From Bacteroidota bacterium (GTDB lineage: Bacteria > Bacteroidota > Bacteroidia > AKYH767-A > 2013-40CM-41-45), in the NCBI GenBank assembly GCA_016720655.1, contig JADKKE010000032.1, positions 868,001 to 932,000 of the forward strand: a stretch of DNA of 64,000 nt, given 5' to 3'. How positions within the stretch are numbered: the first letter of the stretch is position 1; the number at the start of each line of letters is the position of its first letter. The translations under genes were made by a program, and so were the position numbers. Shown one piece after another: positions 21,801 to 28,952 of this stretch. The notes beneath the pieces were generated by a model. That model was given only the letters and a program-made list of their open reading frames with translations, made no database searches and had not been told where the DNA came from.

Positions 21801-24228
21801 ATCCGCAACCTGGTATGCGATGGGACCTGACGGACTCACGCAGGTTGGTATTGGCCAAATAGTGGATGTGTTTCCGCAACAATCAACATGCTATATTTTG
21901 ATCTGTTGTGGTGGTAACAATTGTTGTTGTGATACTGACACGGTTTGCATTTTTGTGAATCCATTACCGGTATTGCAATGGACAACTGTTTTCGCGGACG
22001 TCTGTTCCAACGCAGGTCCTGTTTTACTGGATACAGCTGATATTTTTGTATTCATAAATAATGCATGGGTACCGGTTGCTGCTGCCGGTGGTTCGGGTAT
22101 CTTCATTGGACCTGGAGTAGTAGGAAATAATTTCATTCCTCCGGGAGTGGGTACATTTATTATCACTTATTATTATACTGACGCAAATGGCTGCAGTGCT
22201 TCGATCAGCAAAACAATTAATGTAATCAGTTGTGGTTGTGATCCTATCAGTTGTGGTTGCAATAATTTCCCACCACCGCCTCTGCCTACTCTCACTATTG
22301 TAAGTGTGGATCCTGACAATTGTTTTAATGATGGTTGTATCCATATCAATGTGACCGGCTGTTGCTTGTTGTACAGCTACAGTTATTTTGATCCTTGCGA
22401 TCCATTGGCATCCTATAGCGTTGCACAAACAAGTGATTCATCTATTTTCTGCAATCTGAGAGCAGGGAATTACACTATTTATGTTCAGGACGCTTGTGGA
22501 AATTTAATACAGCAGAATGTAACAGTGCCATTGGCAAATGGACCGCTCACGGCAATTGTTCAATATTCCCTTTGTGCGGATTCTATTTGTGTACAGGTCG
22601 AAGGCGGATGTCCTCCTTACTCTTACAATTGGGGTGCTGGTGTGACAACGCAATGCATACAAGTTACGGAACGGTGCGTAGGTATGTCAGTTACGATTAC
22701 TGATAGCAGAGGTTGCAGCATTACGAAACTGATTTCTGTACCACAATTCAATTTTACAGATGTTGTGAATCCGGGTTGCTGTAATGCAACAGGCAGTATG
22801 TGTGTGACAGGTTGTTTCGGAGAAGGCCCATATACTTATTTGTGGAGTAACTCCGCAACTACTCAATGTGTTTCCGGACTTGTCGCAGGGACGTATTGTG
22901 TCACGATCACAAATGGAGCAGCTGAACAATTCACGTGTTGTTATACTCTCACGACCACTGTGTTTACTCCGCCAATCGTAAGTTTTGATTTTAGCAATTG
23001 TGGAAGTATGGTGACAGCTGTGATTACAGAAACGGGTTGCGCACAGTATTCGTATCATTGGGAGAATAACAGCACTGAGATTTTCCATGAAGGAATTCAT
23101 CCGTGTGATTCGCTTACCTTCACTGTTGTCGGTTGCGATGGCTCACAGACACACTACGGTTTCAGAGTTCCCAATGTACTTGCAACAATTTCTCCGATAA
23201 ATTGTGCAACCGGATTTGGAACAATATGTGTTTCAGTGGAATGTTTCAGATGTGGACCGTATACCTATACCTGGTCTCCGGCTGCACCATGGCAGGACAA
23301 TGGTTCTTCTTGTTTTGGAGCTCAGGCAGGATTCTATACTGTGTGTATCACGAATTCTTGTGGTGACAGAATTTGTTGTACATTCTATCTGCCACCAACA
23401 CTTGGGACATCTTTAAATTTCAACATCCTTGGAGCATGTTTCGGCATGAACAACGGATCAGTTCAGACACTGGTATCCGGTGGTACCCCACCATATTCCT
23501 TCAGTTGGAGCAATGGAGCAACGACCCAAAGTATCAGTGGAGTTGCGTCAGGTGCATATACACTTACCGTTACTGATGCCAATGGTTGTGTCACAACTGC
23601 ATCCGTTATTGTTCCGGTACGTCTGTGTAGAAAATGGATAGATGTACATGTCCTGATCGAAGGCTATACCTTGAATCCTTCTTCACCAACTCCTATGGAT
23701 AACTTTGGTAGCGGAGGCTGTCTGAATATAACCGGTGTTTCAAATGATCCCGGGGATGTGGATACAGTCAGAGTCACTCTCGTGGATCCTTTGACCATGA
23801 CGGATGTGGATTCCGCATTTGGAATCGTACAAACCGACGGAAGGTTGACGGTAATTTTTGAAGACAGTACATTGGATGGCAATAGTTATTTCCTAAAACT
23901 GAATCATAGAAATACCCTGGAAACATGGAGTTCACTACCTGTTTCTATGATGGATCCGGTCGAGTATGATTTTACAGATGCAGCTTCTAAAGCATTTGGA
24001 AATAATTTACGGGATTTAGGAAATGGCAAATTTGCTGTCTGGAGTGGAGATGTGAATCAGGATGGATTTGTTGAATCCGCTGATTTTAGTACTATCGAAA
24101 ATGATAGTCAGCTCTTCCTCTTTGGGTATTACGTTTCTGATTTAACAGGCGATGGTATTGTGGAATCTGCAGACTACAGCCTTATTGAAAATAATTCCCA
24201 ACTATTCCTCATCTCATCAACACCATAG
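12805..24228 (+). CDS. Giant secreted PKD/SprB-repeat surface protein
   Basis: A 3807-residue protein. The N-terminus has an unusually long basic leader of about 45 residues before the hydrophobic core RRLLLLLLVIQGLFMVF and an Ala-Gln cleavage-like site. Residues 80-1700 are beta-sandwich modules, including several PKD domains (WNWNFGDAGTANTPTATHTY, GWDFGDGG, WTWDFFNNGV). Around residues 1945-3145 is a seven-unit, Cys-rich tandem repeat of 171 residues. After it come SprB-like modules (GGTPPYSFSWSNGATTQSIS) and a C-terminal dockerin-like domain with DVNQDGFVESAD and DLTGDGIVESAD. No standard T9SS type A tail is present. It is probably a surface adhesin or a very large matrix protein; a role in gliding or attachment is only inferred from SprB-like modules. 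Confidence 0.85.
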   Translation: MNSLYMNTRRKLFKPEILFRSLLYTKVSVEKGLTQHQQLQALRRPALRRLLLLLLVIQGLFMVFDGKVNAQTIRCVLHCRDTSICFNIPDSMVQLSPPAYTFPGGPNGGAGGPDCQYDSIWNNAPLIFPVGTTVVTWYVWKAPGPLDSCTSNVTRNPPSSFTISFNTSPPIVAGVINICNGQSITFNDNSTGINGLLWNFGNGYYSSNATHTEPGWHYPPGTYYDTLTVYDDCGTPHDTAFMVVVDSASGPDIFCISVVCPGDTVTYHTSAVCTNYTWAVNGGTMVSSPTADSCTVVWGLGSSGTISLSVSGCTPPLNCPNATIKTVNIVPATLPIAGDTVVCSGSTSTYCVECIPGNTHSWELMPANAGTVSGQGTCCVTIQWTPGFFGTVTLTLNYQNVLTGSGCNLPGNCSHDPGCGGTATITITVKPIFGISGPTTVCPNTTNGPFNGMNLTNNTIVTGTTWKLQTPVPTTLTFGSTAAFNAYTWNAGPGAYYVTAYAPAGVFCNDSAFLPVSVVNMIAPDSITGPDTVCAGVPFLYNTVPNMGGVSYNWTVTNGTIIGPNNGNSVMIQWNLGGGTVSVSQTLNNPPGCTSPPSTVFSVYTWPNFSLPVITPSASIACVKSTITYSIPPLLINNGTYTWSVTPATAGNIVSANGTNQIVINWIDASNTPIYVKLKISRCYTDSVMFLVNLLGLPPVPNIIAPATVCKNSLVTFSTSSPGPIWNWNFGDAGTANTPTATHTYLNAGDYNVSLTITNLNGCSDTAFTKIHVDDIPQTPVITGPASVCSGSTVSYSFSQAVFNGANYVWSVTPPGVIQAGQGTSSITVKWNSPTLTGLVSLVVQSNCPPAPVTPFPVVVNALPVAGIGVPSPLCVGAPLTFTGSGGTTYNWSFPGASNVNLTNPASPVVTYGVVGNYSASLSVIDANGCTANSNVSFTVNPLPLVNVTANGVCTFPASVSINTINTGGYTYLWNTSATTASITQTLTAPTSFSVTVTNAFSCTNTGSITILGGICAPIPGTCLVNDSLDFIATPPVCLTDSFFKLYTGTHTGWDFGDGGNDGPFSPVVHTFPTPGIYNVSIIGTAYGMDSFGQPCTTAIGSVHPITIPFDAAFNVTFQCNGLGQMQTIINNTSLYLNSSSLYSWKWYLDGNLSPFSSIHTPTNQLFSAGPHNIKLIISDPAGTQATCTLTVAINVPVPVTAAMNAPSPAPFCAGTPVNFSDASFTSPTAWTWDFFNNGVSTSNLQNPQFTYPSAGTFIYKLTVSDQYNCSNAITNSITINSAGTGTITIDTTYCDSIKLTASGIGPFVWSNVFAQPVPDNPFYVKQNGYYSVVGNNPAFGCPYRVTVGPLTIRRTPNPTITGKVQYCQGENLDLKTNTAGVTVAWTPYPTGPVLGTNPNLTIPANVPGTFTYMVTLTSPNGCSASDTISVTVDPVPPSAVIVASGNLTFCEGDSINLQVFPVAATYLWSKSPTPPLTPPNNALPVLWVTQSGTYSVIAQTPNGCAYPAIPPVTIIVNPIPPITISGDTIICQGKSLSLTATQITGATYLWVGPATNTNTNPLVKSNMQFSDAGVYSVTVTLPTGCTITRSVNVIVNPSPTPPFITSNPGGVMCEGQLYNLFVTNPAGAGHVYNWSTGQMGLSINAVLQGDYSVKVTNLFGCSANSNVLTIHPTPDLSCAPTGCYEFCNECDSVTIPGPAGLNTYNWNILVGNTFLPYSTNQNLTVLPPGGAYQLVATNIWGCADSTDTLKIDFKDCCPAPDPFTCLDTCEHFDNNMLNDFGPHPNAPNVIVSTSNINSQAGPTDYYLFVQDQPGSSRVLASYLYDGKWCCGSFCYDFRLMNDGGTGSNVNPSFTIMNGTLGFTFTSTVVANQGNGWHSVCAPISDCNPPPVSGAGIWTPVGATLPTDWLTVLGNVTEVVFPADYTAATNEVSALDNICINSDVPNIDAGPDTTVCIGSVITLNVTGCTGTPQWSQISGDSLIPVGNGPIVDVMPTQNTCYVVTCCGIQACCCDTDTVCVFVLPLPVIQWNFNYGPLCQGADSVYLDTANVSVYVNNVWTPLANAGGTWTWSGTGVIGNYFYPNILGPNGVTLTYTDSAGCTASVTKYFTVIFCCPDTCQADAGPDHVVCLGQPFTLFTSGCDSSKWYELSGDSLIQVGTGNIVDVFPQQNTCYMLVCYQGCCVDSDTVCVIVSPPPVIQWNWSYTPVCLGSDSIYLDTANISVYINNNWVPLANAPGTWTFSGVQVIGNYFYPNILGPNAITITYTDSLGCSASLTKYIGVISCCPDTCNADAGPDHVVCLGQPFTLYTSGCDSSKWYEITDDTLIQVGTGNIVDVFPQQNTCYLLVCYSGCCVDWDTVCVIVSPPPVIQWNWSYTPVCQGSDSIYLDTSNVSVYINNIWVPLANAPGTWTFSGAQVIGNYFYPNILGPNAITITYTDSLGCSASLTKYIGVITCCPDTCNADAGPDHVVCLGQPFTLYTSGCDSSKWYEISDDTLIQVGTGNIVDVFPQQNTCYILVCYQGCCVDSDTVCVIVSPPPVIQWNWSYTPVCQGSDSIYLDTANISVYINNNWVPLANAPGTWTFSGAQVIGNYFYPNILGPNAITITYTDSLGCSASLTKYIGVISCCPDTCNADAGPDHVVCLGQPFTLYTSGCDSSKWYQMTDDTLIQVGTGNIVDVFPQQNTCYLLVCYSGCCVDWDTVCVIVSPPPVIQWSWSYTPVCQGSDSIYLDTANVSVYINNTWVPLANAPGTWTFSGVQVIGNYFYPNILGPNAITITYTDSLGCSASLTKYIGVITCCQDTCNADAGPDHVVCLGDPFILNTSGCDSSKWYVMMQDTIQLVGVGPIVDVFPQQNTCYLLVCYSGCCVDSDTVCVFVNPPPVIQWNFSFTPVCLNGDSVLLDTSFISVFINNIWVPLANAPGTYSFNGVGVVGNYFYPSMLGPNAITFTYTDSLGCSTSVTLYVNVISCCVNTCPANAGPDQTICLGQPAILQTQGCDSSATWYAMGPDGLTQVGIGQIVDVFPQQSTCYILICCGGNNCCCDTDTVCIFVNPLPVLQWTTVFADVCSNAGPVLLDTADIFVFINNAWVPVAAAGGSGIFIGPGVVGNNFIPPGVGTFIITYYYTDANGCSASISKTINVISCGCDPISCGCNNFPPPPLPTLTIVSVDPDNCFNDGCIHINVTGCCLLYSYSYFDPCDPLASYSVAQTSDSSIFCNLRAGNYTIYVQDACGNLIQQNVTVPLANGPLTAIVQYSLCADSICVQVEGGCPPYSYNWGAGVTTQCIQVTERCVGMSVTITDSRGCSITKLISVPQFNFTDVVNPGCCNATGSMCVTGCFGEGPYTYLWSNSATTQCVSGLVAGTYCVTITNGAAEQFTCCYTLTTTVFTPPIVSFDFSNCGSMVTAVITETGCAQYSYHWENNSTEIFHEGIHPCDSLTFTVVGCDGSQTHYGFRVPNVLATISPINCATGFGTICVSVECFRCGPYTYTWSPAAPWQDNGSSCFGAQAGFYTVCITNSCGDRICCTFYLPPTLGTSLNFNILGACFGMNNGSVQTLVSGGTPPYSFSWSNGATTQSISGVASGAYTLTVTDANGCVTTASVIVPVRLCRKWIDVHVLIEGYTLNPSSPTPMDNFGSGGCLNITGVSNDPGDVDTVRVTLVDPLTMTDVDSAFGIVQTDGRLTVIFEDSTLDGNSYFLKLNHRNTLETWSSLPVSMMDPVEYDFTDAASKAFGNNLRDLGNGKFAVWSGDVNQDGFVESADFSTIENDSQLFLFGYYVSDLTGDGIVESADYSLIENNSQLFLISSTP
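18640..22236 (+). repeat. Seven-copy tandem repeat inside the giant protein (513-bp unit)
   Basis: Units start at the DAGPD motif at 18646, 19168, 19681, 20194, 20707, 21220 and 21733. The first spacing is 522 bp and the other five are exactly 513 bp (171 codons). Each inner unit has about 12 cysteines (VVCLGQPF, SGCDSSKW, NTCY, GCCVD, DTVCV, TPVC, SLGCS, CCPDTC). Units 2 and 4 share YQGCCVDSD, ISVYINNNW and a GVISCC ending, whereas 3 and 5 share YSGCCVDWD and a GVITCC ending. This indicates that a two-unit (1026-bp) block was duplicated. Confidence 0.92.
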
Positions 24229-24259
24229 AAATTACCCCAACCTCCCATGGTTTATTCCA

Positions 24260-24296
24260 AGCCTGTCAGCATTTTGCTGACAGGCTTTCTTTTTTA
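24260..24296 (+). terminator. Rho-independent terminator of the giant gene
   Basis: An 11-bp perfect stem, agcctgtcagc / gctgacaggct (24260-24270 and 24276-24286), with loop atttt, followed by a T-rich run to 24295. It starts 31 bp after the stop codon at 24228. Confidence 0.9.
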
Positions 24297-24428
24297 TCCT
24301 GAATCAACAGTTTGCACCTTGGGATCTTCGGACGTTTATTACAATGTTATTGTTAATTAATAGGTGTAAGTTTCATATTTAGGAGAAATTAGGCCAGTAT
24401 ATTTAGGGTATTATAAAATTGTAGCGAT

Positions 24429-25361
24429 ATGAAAATTCAGTTTGCAAAATATGTATCCATTGCCATCGCAGGAATCATTTTATTTTATTCCTGTAGCAAA
24501 GATGATTCATCGGATTCGGTAACACCGGTGACTCCTTCATCCAACCCATTGCGTGATGCTGCATTGGCAGATTACAATAGTAATTACCTGGGAAGTATCG
24601 TGTCAAGTACCGGATGGACCGGAAATACCTCAACATGTTCCGCAGGAACGGTTTCGCAAGCAACACACAATGCAGTAATTAAGAGGATAAATTATTTCCG
24701 TAGAATGGTTGGATTGAATGATCAATGTACTTTGGATACCTCACTTTTTGCACAACAACAAGAGACAGCACTGATTATGTCGGCAAACAATGCCTTAAAT
24801 CACAACCCTCCAAATACATGGTTGTGCTGGACGAGCACTGCAGCAGCAGGAGCTGGTTCAAGTAATCTTGCATTAGGGAGCAATTCTTCTGCAGCCGTTT
24901 CTGCATTTATACAGGATAACGGTACAGGCAATCAGGTTGTTGGTCATCGTCGCTGGATACTTCATTCCCGCAAACAAGAGTTCAGCTACGGTTCTACAAA
25001 TAATGCAATGGCGTTATATGTATTTAATAGCGATACAAATACAGTTGTACCAGATTTCATTGCCTATCCGCCAAAGGGTTATGTTCCACAGTCACTTGTA
25101 TACAGTCGCTGGTCTTTGGGAATTCCCGGAGCGGGATTTGGAGGAGCTACTGTTTCAATGACAGGCCCGGGCGGCACATCGGTACCTTCTACAATCGTGT
25201 CGAGTACCGACAATGGATATGGTGACAATACTCTTGTTTGGGAGCCAACGGGCATCATTACAACCAGTACTGCAGATATTTCTTATACGGTAACTGTAAG
25301 TGGAATCACAGGTGCTGATTCTACTTCTTATACCTACACGGTGAACCTTTTCAAACCTTGA
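24429..25361 (+). CDS. CAP-domain (SCP-like) lipoprotein
   Basis: A 310-residue lipoprotein: hydrophobic leader with a lipobox-like FYSC at about residue 20, followed by an acidic Ser/Asp stretch (KDDSSDS) typical of Bacteroidota lipoproteins. Residues about 70-185 are a CAP domain, with RINYFRRMVGL, a His in ALNHNPP and the terminal GHRRWIL motif. The C-terminal 100 residues form a beta-sandwich (TVSMTGPGG to the end). CAP domains have varied extracellular roles, so the activity is unknown. It stands alone after the terminator of the giant gene. Confidence 0.8.
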   Translation: MKIQFAKYVSIAIAGIILFYSCSKDDSSDSVTPVTPSSNPLRDAALADYNSNYLGSIVSSTGWTGNTSTCSAGTVSQATHNAVIKRINYFRRMVGLNDQCTLDTSLFAQQQETALIMSANNALNHNPPNTWLCWTSTAAAGAGSSNLALGSNSSAAVSAFIQDNGTGNQVVGHRRWILHSRKQEFSYGSTNNAMALYVFNSDTNTVVPDFIAYPPKGYVPQSLVYSRWSLGIPGAGFGGATVSMTGPGGTSVPSTIVSSTDNGYGDNTLVWEPTGIITTSTADISYTVTVSGITGADSTSYTYTVNLFKP

Positions 25362-25416
25362 TTTGTGATTTCTTCTCAATAAAGTTTGTTGCACTGTCTG
25401 ATCTGAACTGAAGAGG

Positions 25417-27336
25417 ATGAAATTCCGGAAATTTTATTTTGTTCTTATTTCTGTTATAATCGTTGTCTGTATTGCAGCGAAAGAAGATATAAATCATACT
25501 TCAGTTAATTCATCGTTTCGTTCTGAAAACTTGTTGGCATCAATCCTGCAGCAAGTGAACGACCTTCGGAATTCTGTCAAAAGCTTAAACGATTCGCTTG
25601 CGACTCATCCGGATTTGGATTCAGTAAAATTTCATCAGCAGTGGAAAGTTTGCCGTGAAAAGCTTCGCTTGGTGTCGGCATTTCTGCATTATTATCGCCC
25701 GGACCTTGCACAACTGGTGAATGGGCCACCGGTTTTTTTACCTGTTGAAGAAGATGAAGTAGGAGCGTTGTATCCGCCTCATGGTTTTCAGGTCATTGAA
25801 CAATTGTGGTTTCGGGATACTTCATCGTCACGGATTTTGCTTCTCAGAAATGAATTAAAGAAAACGGATCAGTCTCTTGCCCAATTCGCAGCTTTGATTC
25901 AAAATTCAACACTTGTAGAACAAGATTTTTGGGAGGCCTTGGAAAAGGAAATGCTTCGGTATTTTCTTCTTACAATAACACAAATGGAAACACCGGAAAG
26001 CAAGTTGGCATTTTCAGAGGGTGCTCACCTGATGATTAGTCTGCCTGAAATGATTTCCTCCTGTTATCCGGAAGCTACCGAAGAGGAATTATTATTTTCT
26101 GCAAACATTCGGGCTTCTGCTACTTCATGCGCTTCCTATCTTTTGAAAATGGAGCAGCAGAAAAATCCGGATTATTTTACATTATATACTCAGTATTATG
26201 TTCCTCTCAGTGAAGCAATGTCAAGAATGATGTACCAAAGGCTTCCGGATTTTGACTTTCAAAAGGGGCCGGTGAATTATCTCAGTCGTTCAATCTTTGA
26301 TGCAGGAGCCTTTCATGTGAATAATTTTCTTTCCGGTGGCAGACTTGCATCGAGTCCGCTTCGAGCTTCTCTTGGACGATTGTTATTCTTTGATCCTGCT
26401 TTGTCAGACAAGAACGACAGGAGTTGTGCGTCTTGCCATCAACCCGGGAAAGCATTTTCAGATGGTTTGCCAAAAAGTATTGGTGCACAGCATGGATTGC
26501 CCCTTTTGCGCAATGCACCTACTTTGATTAATGCTGTCATGCAAAGAAAACTATTTCACGATGGCAGGGCTTTCACTTTTGAGAACCAGGCAAGTGAAGT
26601 ATTGAATAATCCGGATGAAATGCAGACTAATTTTTCAGTTGTTCCGGAAAAGATAATGCAATCATCGGAATACATTGCATTGTTCAAAAGTGCTTTTGAA
26701 GGAAGCGACGACACGGCTATTTCCAATGCTTCAATCTTAAAAGCCATTGCTGCTTATGAAGAGACACTTCTTGCTCTTAATTCGCGATTTGACCAGGCGA
26801 TGCGGGGAGATTTGGAAATGATGAGTGATGAGGAGAAAGCTGGATTCAATTTGTTTATGGGAAAAGCCGAATGTGCAACCTGCCATTTTCTTCCCTTGTT
26901 CAATGGTACTGCACCACCGGATTATATCGAATCAGAAATGGAAGTACTTGGTGTCCCGGGAAATTCTGATACTCTTCATCCGGTATTGGATCAGGATCCC
27001 GGTAGAGAAAAGATAATCCCGATGAAGGAATATCACGGAGCATTCAAAACTCCGACAGTAAGAAACAGTGCGATCACAGGACCTTACATGCACAATGGAG
27101 TTTTCTCTTCCTTGGATGCCGTGGTCGAGTTTTACAATAAAGGAGGCGGACAGGGAATTGGATTGAATATCGTTAATCAGAGTTTAACTACTTCATCTTT
27201 GCATTTAACCGAAAAAGAGAAGGAACAATTGGTTACATTTTTATTTTGCTTAACGGATACAGTTGGATGTACAGAAATCCCACTGTTTTTACCAGTATTT
27301 GATTTGGCAAACGACATGCGGGTGAGAAAGCCTTAG
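25417..27336 (+). CDS. Di-haem cytochrome c peroxidase / MauG-family protein
   Basis: A 639-residue exported protein with two c-type haem sites: SCASCH near residue 336 and CATCH near 485. Family motifs around them are LGRLLFFDPALSDKNDRSC, RNAPTLINAV, LFHDGRA, FKTPTVRNSAITGPYMHNG and the final EKEQLVTFL. This is the CcpA/MauG di-haem peroxidase fold, which reduces hydrogen peroxide in the periplasm or oxidises a partner substrate. The N-terminal 290 residues are extra to the minimal enzyme and helical, perhaps imelysin-like. The leader MKFRKFYFVLISVIIVVC could be a signal peptide or lipoprotein signal. 55 bp after the CAP gene. Confidence 0.88.
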   Translation: MKFRKFYFVLISVIIVVCIAAKEDINHTSVNSSFRSENLLASILQQVNDLRNSVKSLNDSLATHPDLDSVKFHQQWKVCREKLRLVSAFLHYYRPDLAQLVNGPPVFLPVEEDEVGALYPPHGFQVIEQLWFRDTSSSRILLLRNELKKTDQSLAQFAALIQNSTLVEQDFWEALEKEMLRYFLLTITQMETPESKLAFSEGAHLMISLPEMISSCYPEATEEELLFSANIRASATSCASYLLKMEQQKNPDYFTLYTQYYVPLSEAMSRMMYQRLPDFDFQKGPVNYLSRSIFDAGAFHVNNFLSGGRLASSPLRASLGRLLFFDPALSDKNDRSCASCHQPGKAFSDGLPKSIGAQHGLPLLRNAPTLINAVMQRKLFHDGRAFTFENQASEVLNNPDEMQTNFSVVPEKIMQSSEYIALFKSAFEGSDDTAISNASILKAIAAYEETLLALNSRFDQAMRGDLEMMSDEEKAGFNLFMGKAECATCHFLPLFNGTAPPDYIESEMEVLGVPGNSDTLHPVLDQDPGREKIIPMKEYHGAFKTPTVRNSAITGPYMHNGVFSSLDAVVEFYNKGGGQGIGLNIVNQSLTTSSLHLTEKEKEQLVTFLFCLTDTVGCTEIPLFLPVFDLANDMRVRKP

Positions 27337-27478
27337 AATTACATTTATATTGATCTCCTTCGATGGGAGCTCCTTAATTTTTATCTTGAAAATTTTACTT
27401 GTTTAAAAGTATATCCTTTCGGTTATATTTCTGTTCGAAATAGTTAGATTTGTCTGGATTAATTTATCACTTATTATT

Positions 27479-28096
27479 ATGTTCACAAGATCAGGGATTA
27501 AGTATGTTCTTTGTTTGAGTTTTTATTTCTTGTTCCATAGCACACAAATTGCCTTTTCACAAGGGTACAAAGAGGGCGATAATATTTTTGCATTTGGATA
27601 TGGATTTGGGACTTTTGCACAAGCACTTGCTGCAACTTACGATGAATACTATGATTATGATTTTACAGTGACCGGACCTTTATTTGCGCGCTATGAATAT
27701 GCTATCACGGATCATATGGGAGTAGGGATTAATTTTGCATATGCCGAATGGGTTTATAAATATCAATATGACAGTTACAATTCTTCAAACTCAATTGTGA
27801 TTGGGAAGGATTATTACACAACATATAGCATCCTTGGAAGATTTAATTTGCATTTTGGGAATTCGGAAAAGTTTGATCCGTTTTGGGGCGTTGCAACGGG
27901 TTACCGAAAAGGAACGCTTAAAAAGGATAATAATAATCACTACAATAACGGGAGTGATGATTTTGTGATCCCTTTTCCTTTAGGTTTGGAAACGACCATT
28001 GGAGCACGGTATTATTTCTCAAAAAATGTTGGAATTTATATAGAAACAGGACTTGCAAAAGCAATTTTTCAAACTGGAATTTCAATTAAATTTTGA
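27479..28096 (+). CDS. Outer-membrane beta-barrel protein (paralogue 1)
   Basis: A 205-residue protein with a signal peptide (YVLCLSFYFLFHSTQIAFS) and eight-strand-barrel character: alternating aromatic strands such as GPLFARYEYAITDHMGVGIN, ILGRFNLHFGNSEKFDPFWG and a C-terminal strand ending in Phe (ISIKF). It is a clear paralogue of the next gene, and the pair share the segment STFSILGRFNLHFGN in nearly identical form. Function is unknown, probably structural or receptor-like. A TAGATTTGTCT element at 27445-27455 resembles the -7 element of its paralogue, but I cannot place a good -33 box at normal spacing. Confidence 0.8.
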   Translation: MFTRSGIKYVLCLSFYFLFHSTQIAFSQGYKEGDNIFAFGYGFGTFAQALAATYDEYYDYDFTVTGPLFARYEYAITDHMGVGINFAYAEWVYKYQYDSYNSSNSIVIGKDYYTTYSILGRFNLHFGNSEKFDPFWGVATGYRKGTLKKDNNNHYNNGSDDFVIPFPLGLETTIGARYYFSKNVGIYIETGLAKAIFQTGISIKF

Positions 28097-28195
28097 AAAT
28101 ATTTAAATTTCTGAATGTCTTGAGAATTGCTGAAAACATTGGTAATTCCGAAGAATACTTGAAATTCAGGAAGATTTTAAACATAATTTATCGTT

Positions 28196-28226
28196 TTTGG
28201 AAATTTAATTTCTTATTATAGATTTG
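28196..28226 (+). promoter_or_regulatory. Bacteroidota-type promoter of the second barrel gene
   Basis: A TTTG box at 28196-28199, a 19-bp spacer and TAGATTTG (TAnnTTTG consensus) at 28219-28226, ending 25 bp before the ATG at 28252. The match to the primary sigma factor consensus of this phylum is perfect in both boxes. Confidence 0.75.
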
Positions 28227-28251
28227 TCTAACTAACCTATTATGAAAACAT

Positions 28252-28875
28252 ATGAAAACAAATAAGATTGCTCAATTTATCTTAGCAGTTGCATTTTTTG
28301 TTTCTGCTTCCGGATTTCAATATTCAAATGCTCAGGCTTTTGAGGAAGGGAATAATAATGTTTCGATTGGATATGGTTTTGTAACATTCGCCGGCGCGGT
28401 GTTCAATTCGTATGAAGATCAGAATAATTATGATTTTTCTATTAAAGGTCCCATTTTTGCAAAGTATGAACATGCTGTGAGTGATCATATCGGTGTCGGA
28501 CTAAATATTGCTTATGCGAAATGGAAACTTGCTTACAATTACGACGACGTCGATGTCAATGGACAATCTGTAATTTATGAAGAAAGTGATAGTTATTCTA
28601 CCTTCAGTATCTTGGGTAGATTCAATTTGCATTTTGGAAACATGGATAAGTTTGATCCATACTGGGGTGTAGGTGTTGGATATAGAAGTGGTACATGGAA
28701 ATTTGAAAGTACAGATCCGAACGGTACCAATGATCTGAATATTTCAAATTCTTTTCCTTTGGGTTTTGAAACAACAATCGGGGCACGTTATTATTTCACT
28801 GATAATATTGGACTGTATGCAGAAACCGGCCTTGCGAAAGCTGTTATTCAAGCCGGACTATCTTTTAAATTCTAA
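28252..28875 (+). CDS. Outer-membrane beta-barrel protein (paralogue 2)
   Basis: A 207-residue exported barrel-type protein with signal peptide (KIAQFILAVAFFVSASGF) and alternating-strand pattern (GPIFAKYEHAVSDHIGVGLN, ILGRFNLHFGNMDKFDPYWG, ETTIGARYYFTDNIGLYAET). It ends in KF like most outer-membrane barrels. It is a tandem duplicate of the gene at 27479 and has its own promoter, so the two may be expressed under different conditions. The ATG at 28252 is the start; an ATG ten bases earlier reads into a stop after seven codons. Confidence 0.8.
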   Translation: MKTNKIAQFILAVAFFVSASGFQYSNAQAFEEGNNNVSIGYGFVTFAGAVFNSYEDQNNYDFSIKGPIFAKYEHAVSDHIGVGLNIAYAKWKLAYNYDDVDVNGQSVIYEESDSYSTFSILGRFNLHFGNMDKFDPYWGVGVGYRSGTWKFESTDPNGTNDLNISNSFPLGFETTIGARYYFTDNIGLYAETGLAKAVIQAGLSFKF

Positions 28876-28888
28876 TCATTTTGACTAA

Positions 28889-28926
28889 GAAAAAGAGCGA
28901 TACCAAAATGGTATCGCTCTTTTTCT
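28889..28926. terminator. Bidirectional terminator
   Basis: A long perfect inverted repeat (arms at 28889-28904 and 28910-28925, centre ccaaaatgg) with A-rich left and T-rich right flanks. It sits between the convergent barrel gene (+) and PQQ-type dehydrogenase gene (-) and can terminate both. Confidence 0.9.
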
Positions 28927-28952
28927 TAATATCAATATTTTAATAATTTGGT

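Noticed and set aside
18640..22236. CRISPR-like or mobile repeat array
   Set aside because: Repeats are 513 bp, in frame, and code for protein; there are no spacers of the CRISPR kind.
22024..23100. Minus-strand frames of 130-137 codons inside the giant gene
   Set aside because: They mirror the regular codon use of the plus-strand repeats and have no homology-like pattern.
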